Source: Hormiphora californensis
Taxonomy: Eukaryota > Ctenophora > Tentaculata > Cydippida > Pleurobrachiidae
DNA length: 64,000 nt
Direction: 5' to 3'
Assembly: GCA_020137815.1 (NCBI GenBank)
Contig: CM035350.1
Span: forward strand, 2,284,828-2,348,827
The position numbers and the translations under genes are program-made. Numbering within the stretch: position 1 is the first letter of the stretch; the number at the start of each line of letters is the position of its first letter. Positions 29,401 to 38,707 of this stretch are shown in pieces. Under the pieces are notes generated by a model, which did not search any database, had not been told where the DNA came from, and was given only the letters and a program-made list of their open reading frames with translations.

Positions 29401-29909
29401 GAGTAGGGGGGATTCATCAGTGTTGCATTCAATATCAGTAAACTTCTCCTTACCCCATTTGATATTCACTGCAGAGGGGGAAGAAGGGTGGTGACTCGAC
29501 TAGTTAGGGTGAGAAGAGTAGGAACCGGCGATTCTTCTCGATTTCTTCAAAATCGAGATTTCGATCCTTATGCTCCTTTCTCGGAACGTGTTCGTCTCTC
29601 CATTGCGCGTCGCGGGCTGTCCCGCCAGCCCTCCAAACGAGCTAACAATAGTGCAATTACATGCGATATACTACATCGCGTGCATGTAATTGCACTATTG
29701 TTAGCTCGTTTGGAGGGCTGGCGGGACAGCCCGCGACGCGCAATGGAGAGACGAACACGTTCCGAAAATGCAGGATTAGTTATTACCTAGTGATCGAATC
29801 GAGATCGAACAAGAATCGCCGGTTCCTAGAGAAGAGTGAGATGTATGGGAGTAAGGGAGGCCAATGAAGATGTTTAATACTCGGTAAACTTACCTTTGTA
29901 TACTGGCAT
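26444..29909 (-). CDS. USP14: ubiquitin carboxyl-terminal hydrolase 14
   Basis: Eleven exons on the minus strand: 29894-29909, 29323-29468, 29101-29241, 28840-28951, 28516-28694, 27608-27853, 27365-27430, 27196-27288, 27005-27127, 26708-26909, 26444-26625. All phases agree, giving 501 residues (human 494). The order is an N-terminal ubiquitin-like domain (VNIKWGKEKF), the Cys box MGNTCYMAATLQC, AEKGEQG, DANECW, and the His box THQGRSSSSGHYVGW followed by WIKCDDDK and SGGGDWHVAYTLLYGP. USP14 is the proteasome-associated deubiquitinase that trims ubiquitin chains at the 26S lid. The first exon encodes only five complete codons. A hAT-type MITE sits in intron 1. No defect is seen. Confidence 0.94.
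29519..29828. mobile_element. 310-bp foldback MITE, hAT-like, 8-bp target duplication
   Basis: GAGAAGAG at 29511-29518 and 29829-29836 flanks inverted ends TAGGAACCGGCGATTCTT. The two arms pair along most of the element, perfectly near the centre (about 29600-29735) and with indels toward the ends. An 8-bp duplication with TAG ends is typical of the hAT superfamily. It is non-coding and lies in USP14 intron 1. Confidence 0.8.
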
Positions 29910-30254
29910 ACTTGCTACAGCCTAAAATAGGTGTTGATGGTCAGTGATTGGAGTTTTTGTTCACAATAAATGAAACAAAATGATTTAATCAAAACTACCA
30001 AAATCAATTTAAAAGTTGACAAATCAATTGCAAAATCATGAAGCATTCCCTAACTACTGTGACACAGTACATCGACTAGTCCTAACAAAACACATTCAAA
30101 GTTCAATAAAAATCAACATGTATATAGATATTATGTTAATAAAACTAAAAATTCGATGAGATAAATATTATGAAACATCACATAACTAATGATATACAAA
30201 TCAAGTCAAAACACTTTTTTTCGGTCCGTTACAACGTCATACAGTTCCTCTTTC
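29910..30254. other. USP14 upstream region
   Basis: 345 bp, AT-rich, between the USP14 start and the 3' end of the first glycosyltransferase copy. It presumably holds the USP14 promoter. No motif was assigned. Confidence 0.4.
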
Positions 30255-31742
30255 CTACCCAGCCCTGACCCATTTCACAGCAAGCCTGATAAGGTAGATG
30301 GTAATAATTGGTGTGAGGATGATATCCAGATATAGATACTGATACCAGGGCTGGTATCCAGGTAACAGACGGTGCCCACTGATCACAATATCCATATACC
30401 CCAATACCTGCTCCTCGGTAAGTCGTGTTGCTAGAATCTGTCTACTGATCGCCTCAATCCTCCTCTTGTATTCCGGTCCAGAAACTGCCATTATCTTCTC
30501 ATAAATCTCCTCCTCATTTGACTCCCCCAACTTCTCAATAGCCTAGGCCGACACCACGGTCTACAAACTCGATGGCATGTTTGTACTGGTCGGGTGCGAA
30601 CTGGGGTGCAGCTAACATTGGCACACCAGCACACAGCCCCTCAATCTTACTGGCATACCCGGCATGCGTGAAGAACACCCTGGTGTTGGGGTGCTGTAGG
30701 AGGCTCTGTTGGGGTACCCAGGGGAAGGTTCTTATATTACCAGGTAGATTACTTAGTTTAGAGGTAGTCCTCCAGACAACATTAAAGGGGAGCCGGGAGA
30801 AGGCCTTCACTAACATCTCTTCCACATCACTTCGAAGATACTTGACGTGTGATCCCAGGACAAATAACACAAATTCACCCTGTTCCACAAACTCTCTCAG
30901 TTCCCCTGTTATCTGGGTCTCATCGTATGGGGCGCAGAGAAGACCCCCCATAGGAATAACTCCAGGAGGTAGGACGGTCGGGTAATCTGCCAGCATGTGC
31001 AGGTGGATAAATACAAGATCGACCTGCCGTTGAAGGGCGGTAAACCCTGGGTAGTCCTTGAAGCTTGACAGATCCGGTCGATGTGTTACACGGACTAGAA
31101 ACTCAATCAAATGGCCTAGATGGTCGTAAAACACACTTTTTGCACGGTCCATGATTGATGGTATTCGGGGTCAGAGCCAAAATTCTGGCCTAACGCGAAA
31201 CCCGAGTCGAGGTTAAATGTTGCAAAGTTAGTCAGTACTCCTAGATTGCTACGTATTTTGGGGAAGACAGCAGGTGCCGGAAGATGGTAGGCGGTAGCAT
31301 TAACACCCAGCTCCTGGAACATCGCTAAAGCACATTCATCCAGGACAGGTAACGCAAAGGTAAGACCAAAGTCAAACTTCCCCTTTCCACTACTTCGCAA
31401 TTCTTTCACCACCGGTTCCGCAAGAAAATCATCGCAAAGAGTAAACAGTGTGCTTACTGTTTTAATCGCATTTATCATGGTGCCATTTGGTTTGGTCATG
31501 TTGGACAACACGCTATTTCCCTTTACCTCCACATCCCTCATCTCCAGCTTCACAACACGCTCATCCAGGGACTTGGGAATATTGGTAGAGAGATATGTCA
31601 CTTGGTGACCATGTCGAACCAGAACATTCGATAAGTGACCGGATACGGTCTGGTGAGACCCTCCACCGAATACGTTCAGAACAAGAACGTTCCAGGATAC
31701 GGTGACCGGAGGGAGCAATAAAAGAAGGGATAGAGCGAGCAT
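30255..31742 (-). pseudogene. UDP-glycosyltransferase copy 1, broken by two indels
   Basis: A near-identical tandem relative of the intact copy at 32682-34166. It has the same signal peptide start (MLALSLLLLLPPVTVSWN), the donor-binding FFTHAGYASKIEGLCAGVPM segment and the C-terminal membrane helix. Two frameshifts break it. One is an extra base at 30541-30544 (GCCTAGG against GCTAGG in copy 2). The other lies in an altered stretch near 31151-31170. All other parts stay open, so it is either a very young pseudogene or a functional gene with sequence errors. The family transfers sugar from UDP-sugar to lipophilic acceptors in the ER lumen. Confidence 0.85.
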
Positions 31743-32040
31743 GGTAAATGCTAATGTAGGGAAAGATTTTGAGGTTAAATGAGTGACATTATTAAGAAAA
31801 CGAAGCTTAGAAAAAATATATTTCAATGGTTCAATGGTTCAATGATTAAGAAAACGAAGCTAAGAAAAAATATTTCAATGGTTCAATGGTTCAAGTTTCA
31901 AAATAACACTTCTATAAAAACGACAACCAATTTCTAAAGATATTTACATGCAATACAATATAATACTTATTTCATTGTATGTAAATATCTTGTACATAGT
32001 AGTAAGAAACAAAAGAGAGTTAAAACACATTTCTATTTTA

Positions 32041-32578
32041 CAGTCGGACTCCAATACACCGGGCTGCTAGGGAGAAAGGGCATTAACACGGTGCGATACA
32101 CTATGGGGTCAATTTCTCCCAATTTTGACACAAAACCTGCACCAGAGGCCCAGATTTGACCCAGATTAGTCCTCGTTGTGAGTTTTATGTGAATAAGCGA
32201 AACGTCAAACTGCACTTGCCTAAGTCTTATTAAATTTGGCCTTAGACTATCTAGTACAGCCCCTGATCATTTAGGTACCAAATATGTATAACCTTGGAAT
32301 AGCTAGAAAAAAAACTATTTCATAGTTTTCAAATGGCTCTTATTCTATCATTTTGTAGATTATCGGTCTATGTTTGGTCTCATTTTGTGCGCAGGAATGA
32401 TAGACCACATGTTACATTAGTTTCAATGGCCAGTAGACATAGGTATAGGCATTCACAGCGGCGTCTGTTTTGGGGGTCATTTCCTGCACTAAAAACGACG
32501 TATTTGCGAGAGCTTAAGTTCAGGAATATTGCGTGTATTGACCCCATAGTGCAATATTCGTCCGTTGGGGTCAGACTG
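32041..32578. mobile_element. 538-bp pogo/Tigger-like non-autonomous element, TA flanks
   Basis: The ends CAGTCGGACTCCAATACAC and (inverted) CAGTCTGACCCCAACGGAC are flanked by TA on both sides. An internal pair, CACTATGGGGTCAA and TTGACCCCATAGTG, is also inverted. There is no transposase. A 69-bp deletion derivative with the same ends lies at 34359-34427 in the corresponding position of the next glycosyltransferase unit. Confidence 0.7.
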
Positions 32579-32681
32579 TAGTTATTTGGTCAACACACGG
32601 CTGAAATACTGAATAGAATAATTATGTTCCAATATATACACACACGTAGTACGAAGAGTTTACTTTCTGAAAAGATCTATT

Positions 32682-34166
32682 CTACCCAGCCCTGACCCAT
32701 TTCACAGCAAGTCTGATAAGGTAGATGGTAATAATTGGTGTGAGGATGATATCCAGATATAGATACTGATACCAGGGCTGGTATCCAGGTAACAGACGGT
32801 GCCCACTGATCACAATATCCATATACCCCAATACCTGCTCCTCGGTAAGTCGTGTTGCTAGAATCTGTCTACTGATCGCCTCGACCCTCCTCTTGTATTC
32901 CGGTCCAGAAACTACCATTATCTTCTCATAAATCTCCTCCTCATTTGACTCCCCCAACTTCTCAATAGCTAGGCCGACACCACGGTCTACAAACTCGATG
33001 GCATGTTTGTACTGGTCGGGTGCGAACTGGGGTGCAGCTAACATTGGCACACCAGCACACAGCCCCTCAATCTTACTGGCATACCCGGCATGCGTGAAGA
33101 ACACCCTGGTGTTGGGGTGCTGTAGGAGGCTCTGTTGGGGTACCCAGGGGAAGGTTCTTATGTTACCAGGTAGATTACTCAGTTTAGAGGTAGTCCTCCA
33201 GACAACATTAAAGGGGAGCCGGGAGAAGGCCTTCACTAACATATCTTCCACATCACTTCGAAGATACTTGACGTATGATCCCAGGACAAATAACACAAAT
33301 TCACCCTGCTCCACAAACTCTCTCAGTTCCCCAGTTATCTGTGTCTCATCGTATGGGGCGCAGAGAAGACCCCCCATAGGAATAACACCAGGAGGTAGGA
33401 CGGTCGGGTAATCTGCCAGCATGTGCTGGTGGATAAATACAAGATCGACCTGCCGTTGAAGGGTGGTAAACCCTGGGTAGTCTTTGAAGCTTGACAGATC
33501 CGGTCGATGTGTTAGACGGACTAGAAACTCAATCAAATGGCCTAGATGGTCGTAAAACACACTTTTTGCACGGTCCATGATTGTAGTAGTGGGGTCAGAG
33601 CCAAAATTCCGGCCTAACGCGAAACCCGAGTCGAGGTTAAATGTTGCAAAGTTAGTCAGTACTCCTAGGTTGCTACGTATTTTGGGGAAGACAGCAGGTG
33701 CAGGCAGATGGTAGGCGGTAGCATTAACACCCAACTCTTGAAACATCGCTAAAGCACATTCATCCAGGACAGGTCTACCAATGGTAAGACCAAAGTCAAA
33801 CTTCCCCTTTCCACTACTTCGTAATTCTTTCACCACCGGTTCCCCAAGAAAATCATCGCAAAGAGTAAACAGTGTACTCATATTTTTCATCACATGTATA
33901 ATGGTTCTATTGGGATCGGTCATGTTGGACAACACGCTATTTCCCTTTACCTCCACATCCTTCATCTCCAGTTTCACAACACTTTCATCCAGGGACTTCG
34001 GAATATTGGCGGAGAGATATGTCACTTGGTGACCATGTCGAACCAGAACATTCGATAAGTGACCGGATACGGTCTGGTGAGACCCTCCACCGAATACGTT
34101 CAGAACAAGAATGTTCCAGGAGACGGTGACCGGAGGGAGCAATAAAAGAAGGGATAGAGCGAGCAT
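32682..34166 (-). CDS. UDP-glycosyltransferase copy 2 (intronless, intact)
   Basis: 494 residues, typical for animal UGTs. An N-terminal signal peptide (to about residue 17) is followed by the acceptor-binding half with HQTVSGHLSNVL. The C-terminal half carries the UGT signature: WVPQQSLLQHPNTRVFFTHA, then GVPMLAAPQFAPDQ for UDP-sugar binding. A membrane helix near the end (LYLDIILTPIITIYLIRLAV) and a short basic tail (KWVRAG) follow, as in ER-anchored type I UGTs. It lies in tandem with copies 1 and 3. Its 3' flank is shared with copy 3 but not with copy 1. Sugar and acceptor specificity cannot be told. Confidence 0.93.
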   Translation of the reverse strand: MLALSLLLLLPPVTVSWNILVLNVFGGGSHQTVSGHLSNVLVRHGHQVTYLSANIPKSLDESVVKLEMKDVEVKGNSVLSNMTDPNRTIIHVMKNMSTLFTLCDDFLGEPVVKELRSSGKGKFDFGLTIGRPVLDECALAMFQELGVNATAYHLPAPAVFPKIRSNLGVLTNFATFNLDSGFALGRNFGSDPTTTIMDRAKSVFYDHLGHLIEFLVRLTHRPDLSSFKDYPGFTTLQRQVDLVFIHQHMLADYPTVLPPGVIPMGGLLCAPYDETQITGELREFVEQGEFVLFVLGSYVKYLRSDVEDMLVKAFSRLPFNVVWRTTSKLSNLPGNIRTFPWVPQQSLLQHPNTRVFFTHAGYASKIEGLCAGVPMLAAPQFAPDQYKHAIEFVDRGVGLAIEKLGESNEEEIYEKIMVVSGPEYKRRVEAISRQILATRLTEEQVLGYMDIVISGHRLLPGYQPWYQYLYLDIILTPIITIYLIRLAVKWVRAG

Positions 34167-34358
34167 GGTAACTGCTAATGTAGGGAAAGAGTTTTTGAGG
34201 TTAAATGAGTGACGAAGCTTAGAAAAAATATTTCAATAGTTCAATTTTCAAAATACCATTTCTATCAAAACGACTACTAATTTCTAAAGATATTTACATG
34301 CAATAAAATATAATACATAGTAAGAAATAAAAGAGAGTTAAAACACATTTATATTTTA

Positions 34359-34427
34359 CAGTGATCGGACTCCAATACGCCGGGCTGCAGGGAGGAAGGG
34401 CAATATTCGTCCGTTGGGGTCAGACTG
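34359..34427. mobile_element. deletion derivative of the Tigger-like element
   Basis: Starts CAGTGATCGGACTCCAATAC and ends CGTTGGGGTCAGACTG with TA on both sides. It is 69 bp long, matching both ends of the 538-bp element at 32041 with the middle missing. Confidence 0.65.
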
Positions 34428-34530
34428 TAGTTATTTGGTTAACACACGGCTGTAAAACGTACTTGATTAGTTATGTTCCAATATATACACACACGTAGTA
34501 CGAAGAGTTTACTTTCTGATAATATCTATT

Positions 34531-36027
34531 CTACCCCCTGACCCATTTCACAGCAAGTCTGATAAGGTAGATGGTAATAATTGGTGTGAGGATGATATCC
34601 AGATATAGATACTGATACCAGGGCTGGTATCCAGGCAACAGACGGTGCCCACTGATCACAATATCCATATACCCCAACACCTGCCTCTCCGTCACAGTAT
34701 TAGCTTCCATTTGTCGTGCAATAACCTTCATCTGTTCAGAGTGTTGTTCTATGGTCCTGTGTATCTTCCCCTCTATCTCCTCTACAGTGGGTCCAGTACT
34801 CATGAAGATACTCTCCGCCACCCCAATCTTGGTGTAGTGCCGGGCTGCAAGGAACTGATCGGCTGCAAACTGAGGAACTATAATCATCGGCACCCCCGCA
34901 CAGAATGACTCAACCTTACTACCGATACCACCGTGGGTAATAAACAGCTTGATTTTGGGATGTTGGAGAAGGTGCTTCTGGGGTAACCACGGGAGAGTTA
35001 TTATGTTGTCTGGTAGGGATGGGGAGTGGACGGTTTTCAGTTTCCACACCACTCTGTATGGTAGTTTTGAGAATACTGAAATCCAAAGCTGTTCCTCTTC
35101 AGGTGTCATGGCAGCAAGAAGGCTACCAAAAGAAATGACAATAAACCCGTCAGAGTCGTCCAGGAAAGTTTTTAGTTTCTCTCCCAGTTTATCGGGCTGG
35201 TAGGGTGAACATAGAGCGCCCCCGACTCCGACAACCCCGGGTCCAAGAGGCTGGGGTCCATCAATTAAAGGGTGAAAGTGGGAGTGGTGAAACATCATTT
35301 TAACACTTCCATACACCACCTTCGGACCTGGATAATCAGGAAGGTGAGCCTTAATAGCTGGTTCGATGGCTAGTTTTGTGTAGGCTGTCTGAAAGACACT
35401 AAGCAGGTTTGATTTGACTACCTGTTTGAACCGCTCAACCCCTGATTCCCGAAGGTTACTCGGGTCAGCTATAGTCAACACATCAACATTGTGACTAGAA
35501 GCGTACAAAGGGATACCAAGGTATGTTAGATGGTAGGGAAACAGATTAGGTCCAGGAGCATGGATGATAGTGTTTTCAATCCCTAGATGATGTGCCAGCG
35601 CCAGACCACATGTATCAAACAGCGCGAAGGTGATAAAGAGATCAAACTTTCTAGTGTTCGTCTCAACAAGTCTCTGAACAGACTCCTCAGCGAGAAAGTT
35701 CCCGCACAGCCCAAAGAAGTTACCCAGTAGCCCGAAAACTTCACCCCAGCTGTACTTTCCTCCCCCCTCTTTGCCCTCGGTGGACGCCCTAATGACCATG
35801 TTACCCTTGGCCTCCGTAACGGGAAGTGGTAGTACGACTACCGCCTCGTGTAGACTGGGAACATTGGTGCTCAGATAGGTGACGTGGTGTCCATTCTCTG
35901 CGAGCAGGTTCGCCAGGTACACAGACACGGACTGGTGTGATCCCGTGGCAAAGGTATTGGATATGAGGACTCTCCAACTATCAGATGGAGAGGGAAGGAG
36001 GAAGAGAAGTAGTAAATAATATAACAT
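34531..36027 (-). CDS. UDP-glycosyltransferase copy 3 (intronless)
   Basis: 498 residues. It has a signal peptide, HQSVSVYLANLLAENGHHVT, and the UGT signature LPWLPQKHLLQHPKIKLFIT followed by HGGIGSKVE and GVPMIIVPQFAADQ. It is clearly divergent from copies 1 and 2 over most of its length. However, the last 47 or so codons (VLGYMDIVISGHRLLPGYQP to the membrane helix) are almost identical in DNA to copies 1 and 2. That points to recent gene conversion of the tail. The predicted role is ER-lumenal conjugation of small molecules. The acceptor is unknown. Confidence 0.93.
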   Translation of the reverse strand: MLYYLLLLFLLPSPSDSWRVLISNTFATGSHQSVSVYLANLLAENGHHVTYLSTNVPSLHEAVVVLPLPVTEAKGNMVIRASTEGKEGGGKYSWGEVFGLLGNFFGLCGNFLAEESVQRLVETNTRKFDLFITFALFDTCGLALAHHLGIENTIIHAPGPNLFPYHLTYLGIPLYASSHNVDVLTIADPSNLRESGVERFKQVVKSNLLSVFQTAYTKLAIEPAIKAHLPDYPGPKVVYGSVKMMFHHSHFHPLIDGPQPLGPGVVGVGGALCSPYQPDKLGEKLKTFLDDSDGFIVISFGSLLAAMTPEEEQLWISVFSKLPYRVVWKLKTVHSPSLPDNIITLPWLPQKHLLQHPKIKLFITHGGIGSKVESFCAGVPMIIVPQFAADQFLAARHYTKIGVAESIFMSTGPTVEEIEGKIHRTIEQHSEQMKVIARQMEANTVTERQVLGYMDIVISGHRLLPGYQPWYQYLYLDIILTPIITIYLIRLAVKWVRG

Positions 36028-36267
36028 TTCCTAAAAGGGTTAAATTAGTAAAAAAAGATAAAAAACGAAACAAATTATAAGCTCTGCTAGAAAGGACTTC
36101 GAATTTGGAAATATGTAACACAAAGGGATAAGTGGATCCTCTTTCAAAGGTGTTCTCTCTTCCAATTCTTCCAAATAGTTGCTTTATTGATTCGATTTAC
36201 TAGCAGAACTGCGGCGATCGTATTTATAGCTATCACAATCCCATCACAACTTAGTTAGAAGAAGCCC

Positions 36268-37036
36268 TTATAAATCCTCTAGCATAATCTTTCCGAACTG
36301 TCCCTTGTTGAATGCCCGTAGGAAGGCCTCTGCTGCATTTACTATCCTAGGAGCCCCATTGTCATCTAGCATCCCTCTAGCACGTGCAAAGTAGGCTAGC
36401 ACCTCATGTACATTGTTGGTGGGACCTGCCAGACCACACTGTCCCGCATATCTGAACTGTCCCTTCCTGTTCAACCAATAGAGCAGGTAGTCCACGGTCT
36501 CGACATGGCCGGGGAACTTGTGAGGGATGGCCCCCACCACAGCTAACTTCATTGCAGCCTCAGTGCTCTCTGGATGGGGCAAGTTAACCCCGGGAGTATC
36601 GAATATGTATACGTTGGGGTAAGTCAGGATCTTAACCTTGTTGGAAATGTTCCTAGTGACTCCCGGGTCGGGACCAACTCTCAACTTGTTCGGGCTAGTG
36701 TCGTACTCCTTCTTGAAGGCGTTTATAAAGGAGCTCTTTCCACTGTTGGGCAACCCAGACACAAAGAACAAATATGAATCTTTCTTTGCAATTAGTTGAT
36801 CTGCGTGAGCCATTGATATCCCGTCCTTTACAACGCGACGTAGCCTAGACAGCTTTTGCACCTGTAGATGGAGGGAGCAAATCAAAGAGAGAATGCACTG
36901 AATAAACAGTAGTATAGCATACCGCAGCGGTATGCTAAACTACTGTTTATTCAGTATTACCGCTAGGGAGGGAGAGAGAAAGTTAAGAGAAAGAGAGAGA
37001 TATGGAGAGAAAGAGAGGGAGAGAGAGGGAGAGAGA

Positions 37037-37114
<78 letters not shown>

Positions 37115-37761
37115 CGCATAAATTGCTCTATGATACTTACACTATTCACCAAGGGAACAACAGGAATGGACTCAAGAGCAGTTATTCTCCGACATGCCGC
37201 ATCAATCTCCTCTCTCGGAACTAGATCTGCTTTAGAAAGGACTAATATCCGTGGCTTATCCCCATATGACTGAAATGATAACAAGATTATTTGCAGGGGA
37301 AAAATGGACGGTAGCGGGTGGTGGCCGATCAATGATCTGTAGGAGATACACTTTTTATAGATCATGTTTAGTACTCCGAGATATTATAACATTTTGTACG
37401 GGGGATTTAGTACTGTATATATATATTCTAGTACTGCGCTTACATTGTTTGCAATCCTGTTACGGGATGTGTAAGGTATCCTTGCATCGTGTATCTCTAA
37501 CACGCAATCTGTAGCCCTCACCATCTGTGGAAATGTTGGAGGGAGTCGCATATTGTAACCAGGATATATTGAGCAAATGCATATAAAGATCTAAGATTCC
37601 TAAAGATTTCTAGGAGTAAAGTATTAATTTACCATTTGCATGCGCTTTAGTCCCTTGGACATATGACCTGGGAACCAGCGTGTACAGTTGGGGGTCGGCG
37701 AGATTGTCTCTCGTGGGACGAACTCTTGAACAAGCTTCCGAGCTGCTTTACTTGATCTCAT
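36268..37761 (-). CDS. MTG1: mitochondrial ribosome-associated GTPase 1
   Basis: Four exons (37633-37761, 37444-37524, 37141-37269, 36268-36861), 310 residues. It has the circularly permuted GTPase order of the YlqF/MTG1 family. WFPGHMSKGLKRM lies at the N terminus and EIHDARIP next, then the G4 motif SKADL, then G1 GLPNSGKSS, a GVTR element and G3 DTPG. The family assists late assembly of the large mitochondrial ribosomal subunit at the inner membrane. The first Met (37761) begins the conserved frame, and the first exon has no strong presequence. The start lies 78 bases after the PUDP stop on the same strand. Intron 3 contains a hairpin and a GA microsatellite. Confidence 0.9.
36897..36955. 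repeat. 59-bp near-perfect hairpin in MTG1 intron 3
   Basis: ACTGAATAAACAGTAG at the left end is mirrored by CTACTGTTTATTCAGT at the right, meeting at CCGCAGCGG. There is one short asymmetry. It lies 36 bases upstream of the last exon's acceptor on the gene strand. Confidence 0.8.
36963..37112. repeat. GA microsatellite in MTG1 intron 3
   Basis: About 150 bp of GA with GGGA interruptions, CT on the gene strand. Confidence 0.9.
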
Positions 37762-37839
37762 TATCGCTATTGCTAGGTAGGAGGTTTATACATGGGTTGA
37801 GATCAGGTACGATAGACAAGGAAAGTAGAGATATATATT

Positions 37840-38514
37840 CTATGCAAAAGAAGGCAAACCAAACTCTGCTGGATCAAATTCAGTGAGAGATTTCAGGACG
37901 GTGTCACATGGCGGGAGATCAGATAACCTTGGATCGGGTACCATTACACATCTCATCCCCGCAGCACGGGCAGCTAGGACACCGTTAGGTGCATCTTCCA
38001 ACACTAGGCAACACTCAGGGCCGGCTGGCGGAGTTTTAAATCGTCCCATAGCAACCATGAATATATCAGGGTTTGGTTTCCCATGTTTCACCTCGGGATC
38101 ATCAGACCTAACAGTAAACTCCATGGCGGCAAGTAAGTCCTGGTGGTTCCGTGTTTTCAACTCAAAATCCTGCGTTGAGCTGCCTGTAGCAATACACATG
38201 GGTATCCCCCGTCCTGCTAGCTGGTTGATCAGATCACCAGCCCCTGGTTTCACATCACATTTCAGGAACATCTCCTTGAGGTGAGCCATACTTTGTGACA
38301 CCAGCTCCTCCGCAGTAAGGGGCACCTCCAGCTCCTCCCTAATCATCTCCATGGCAACGTGATACTTCCTGCCCATCACTTTCTGTTTGATCGCGTATGT
38401 GTATGTCAGGTTGAAGGGGTCCAGGACAGCCTGAATTGCCTGATCATATAGAATCTCTGTGTCCAGGATCAGCCCATCCAGATCAAAGATGACATGAGTT
38501 ACGGCAGGATTCAT
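37840..38514 (-). CDS. PUDP: HAD-family phosphatase, pseudouridine-5'-phosphatase-like (intronless)
   Basis: 224 residues, the usual size of HDHD1/PUDP. HAD motif I is IFDLDGLILDTE near residue 10, with the two aspartates of DxD. Motif II is CIATGSS, motif III includes KHGKPNPDIF, and motif IV is CLVLEDAPNGVLAARAAGM. PUDP dephosphorylates pseudouridine 5'-phosphate in RNA-modification turnover. Closely related HAD enzymes act on other small phosphomonoesters, so the substrate is inferred from family similarity. The frame is complete with no introns. It lies just upstream of MTG1 on the same strand. Confidence 0.88.
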   Translation of the reverse strand: MNPAVTHVIFDLDGLILDTEILYDQAIQAVLDPFNLTYTYAIKQKVMGRKYHVAMEMIREELEVPLTAEELVSQSMAHLKEMFLKCDVKPGAGDLINQLAGRGIPMCIATGSSTQDFELKTRNHQDLLAAMEFTVRSDDPEVKHGKPNPDIFMVAMGRFKTPPAGPECCLVLEDAPNGVLAARAAGMRCVMVPDPRLSDLPPCDTVLKSLTEFDPAEFGLPSFA

Positions 38515-38707
38515 TGAATCTGGGTGATTTGGGGTTTAAAGGAGTACTAGACACGATAATTATTGAAACTCAAAGAATTAATAATCATAAACAAGCTCAC
38601 AAATAATGAAAGATAAAATAATCAACTGAAAAGAACGAAAAAAATCAATAATGGAATTTAATTATTTCACACAGTTTTTTTGGTGATCAATTAATTTAAA
38701 CTGTAAA

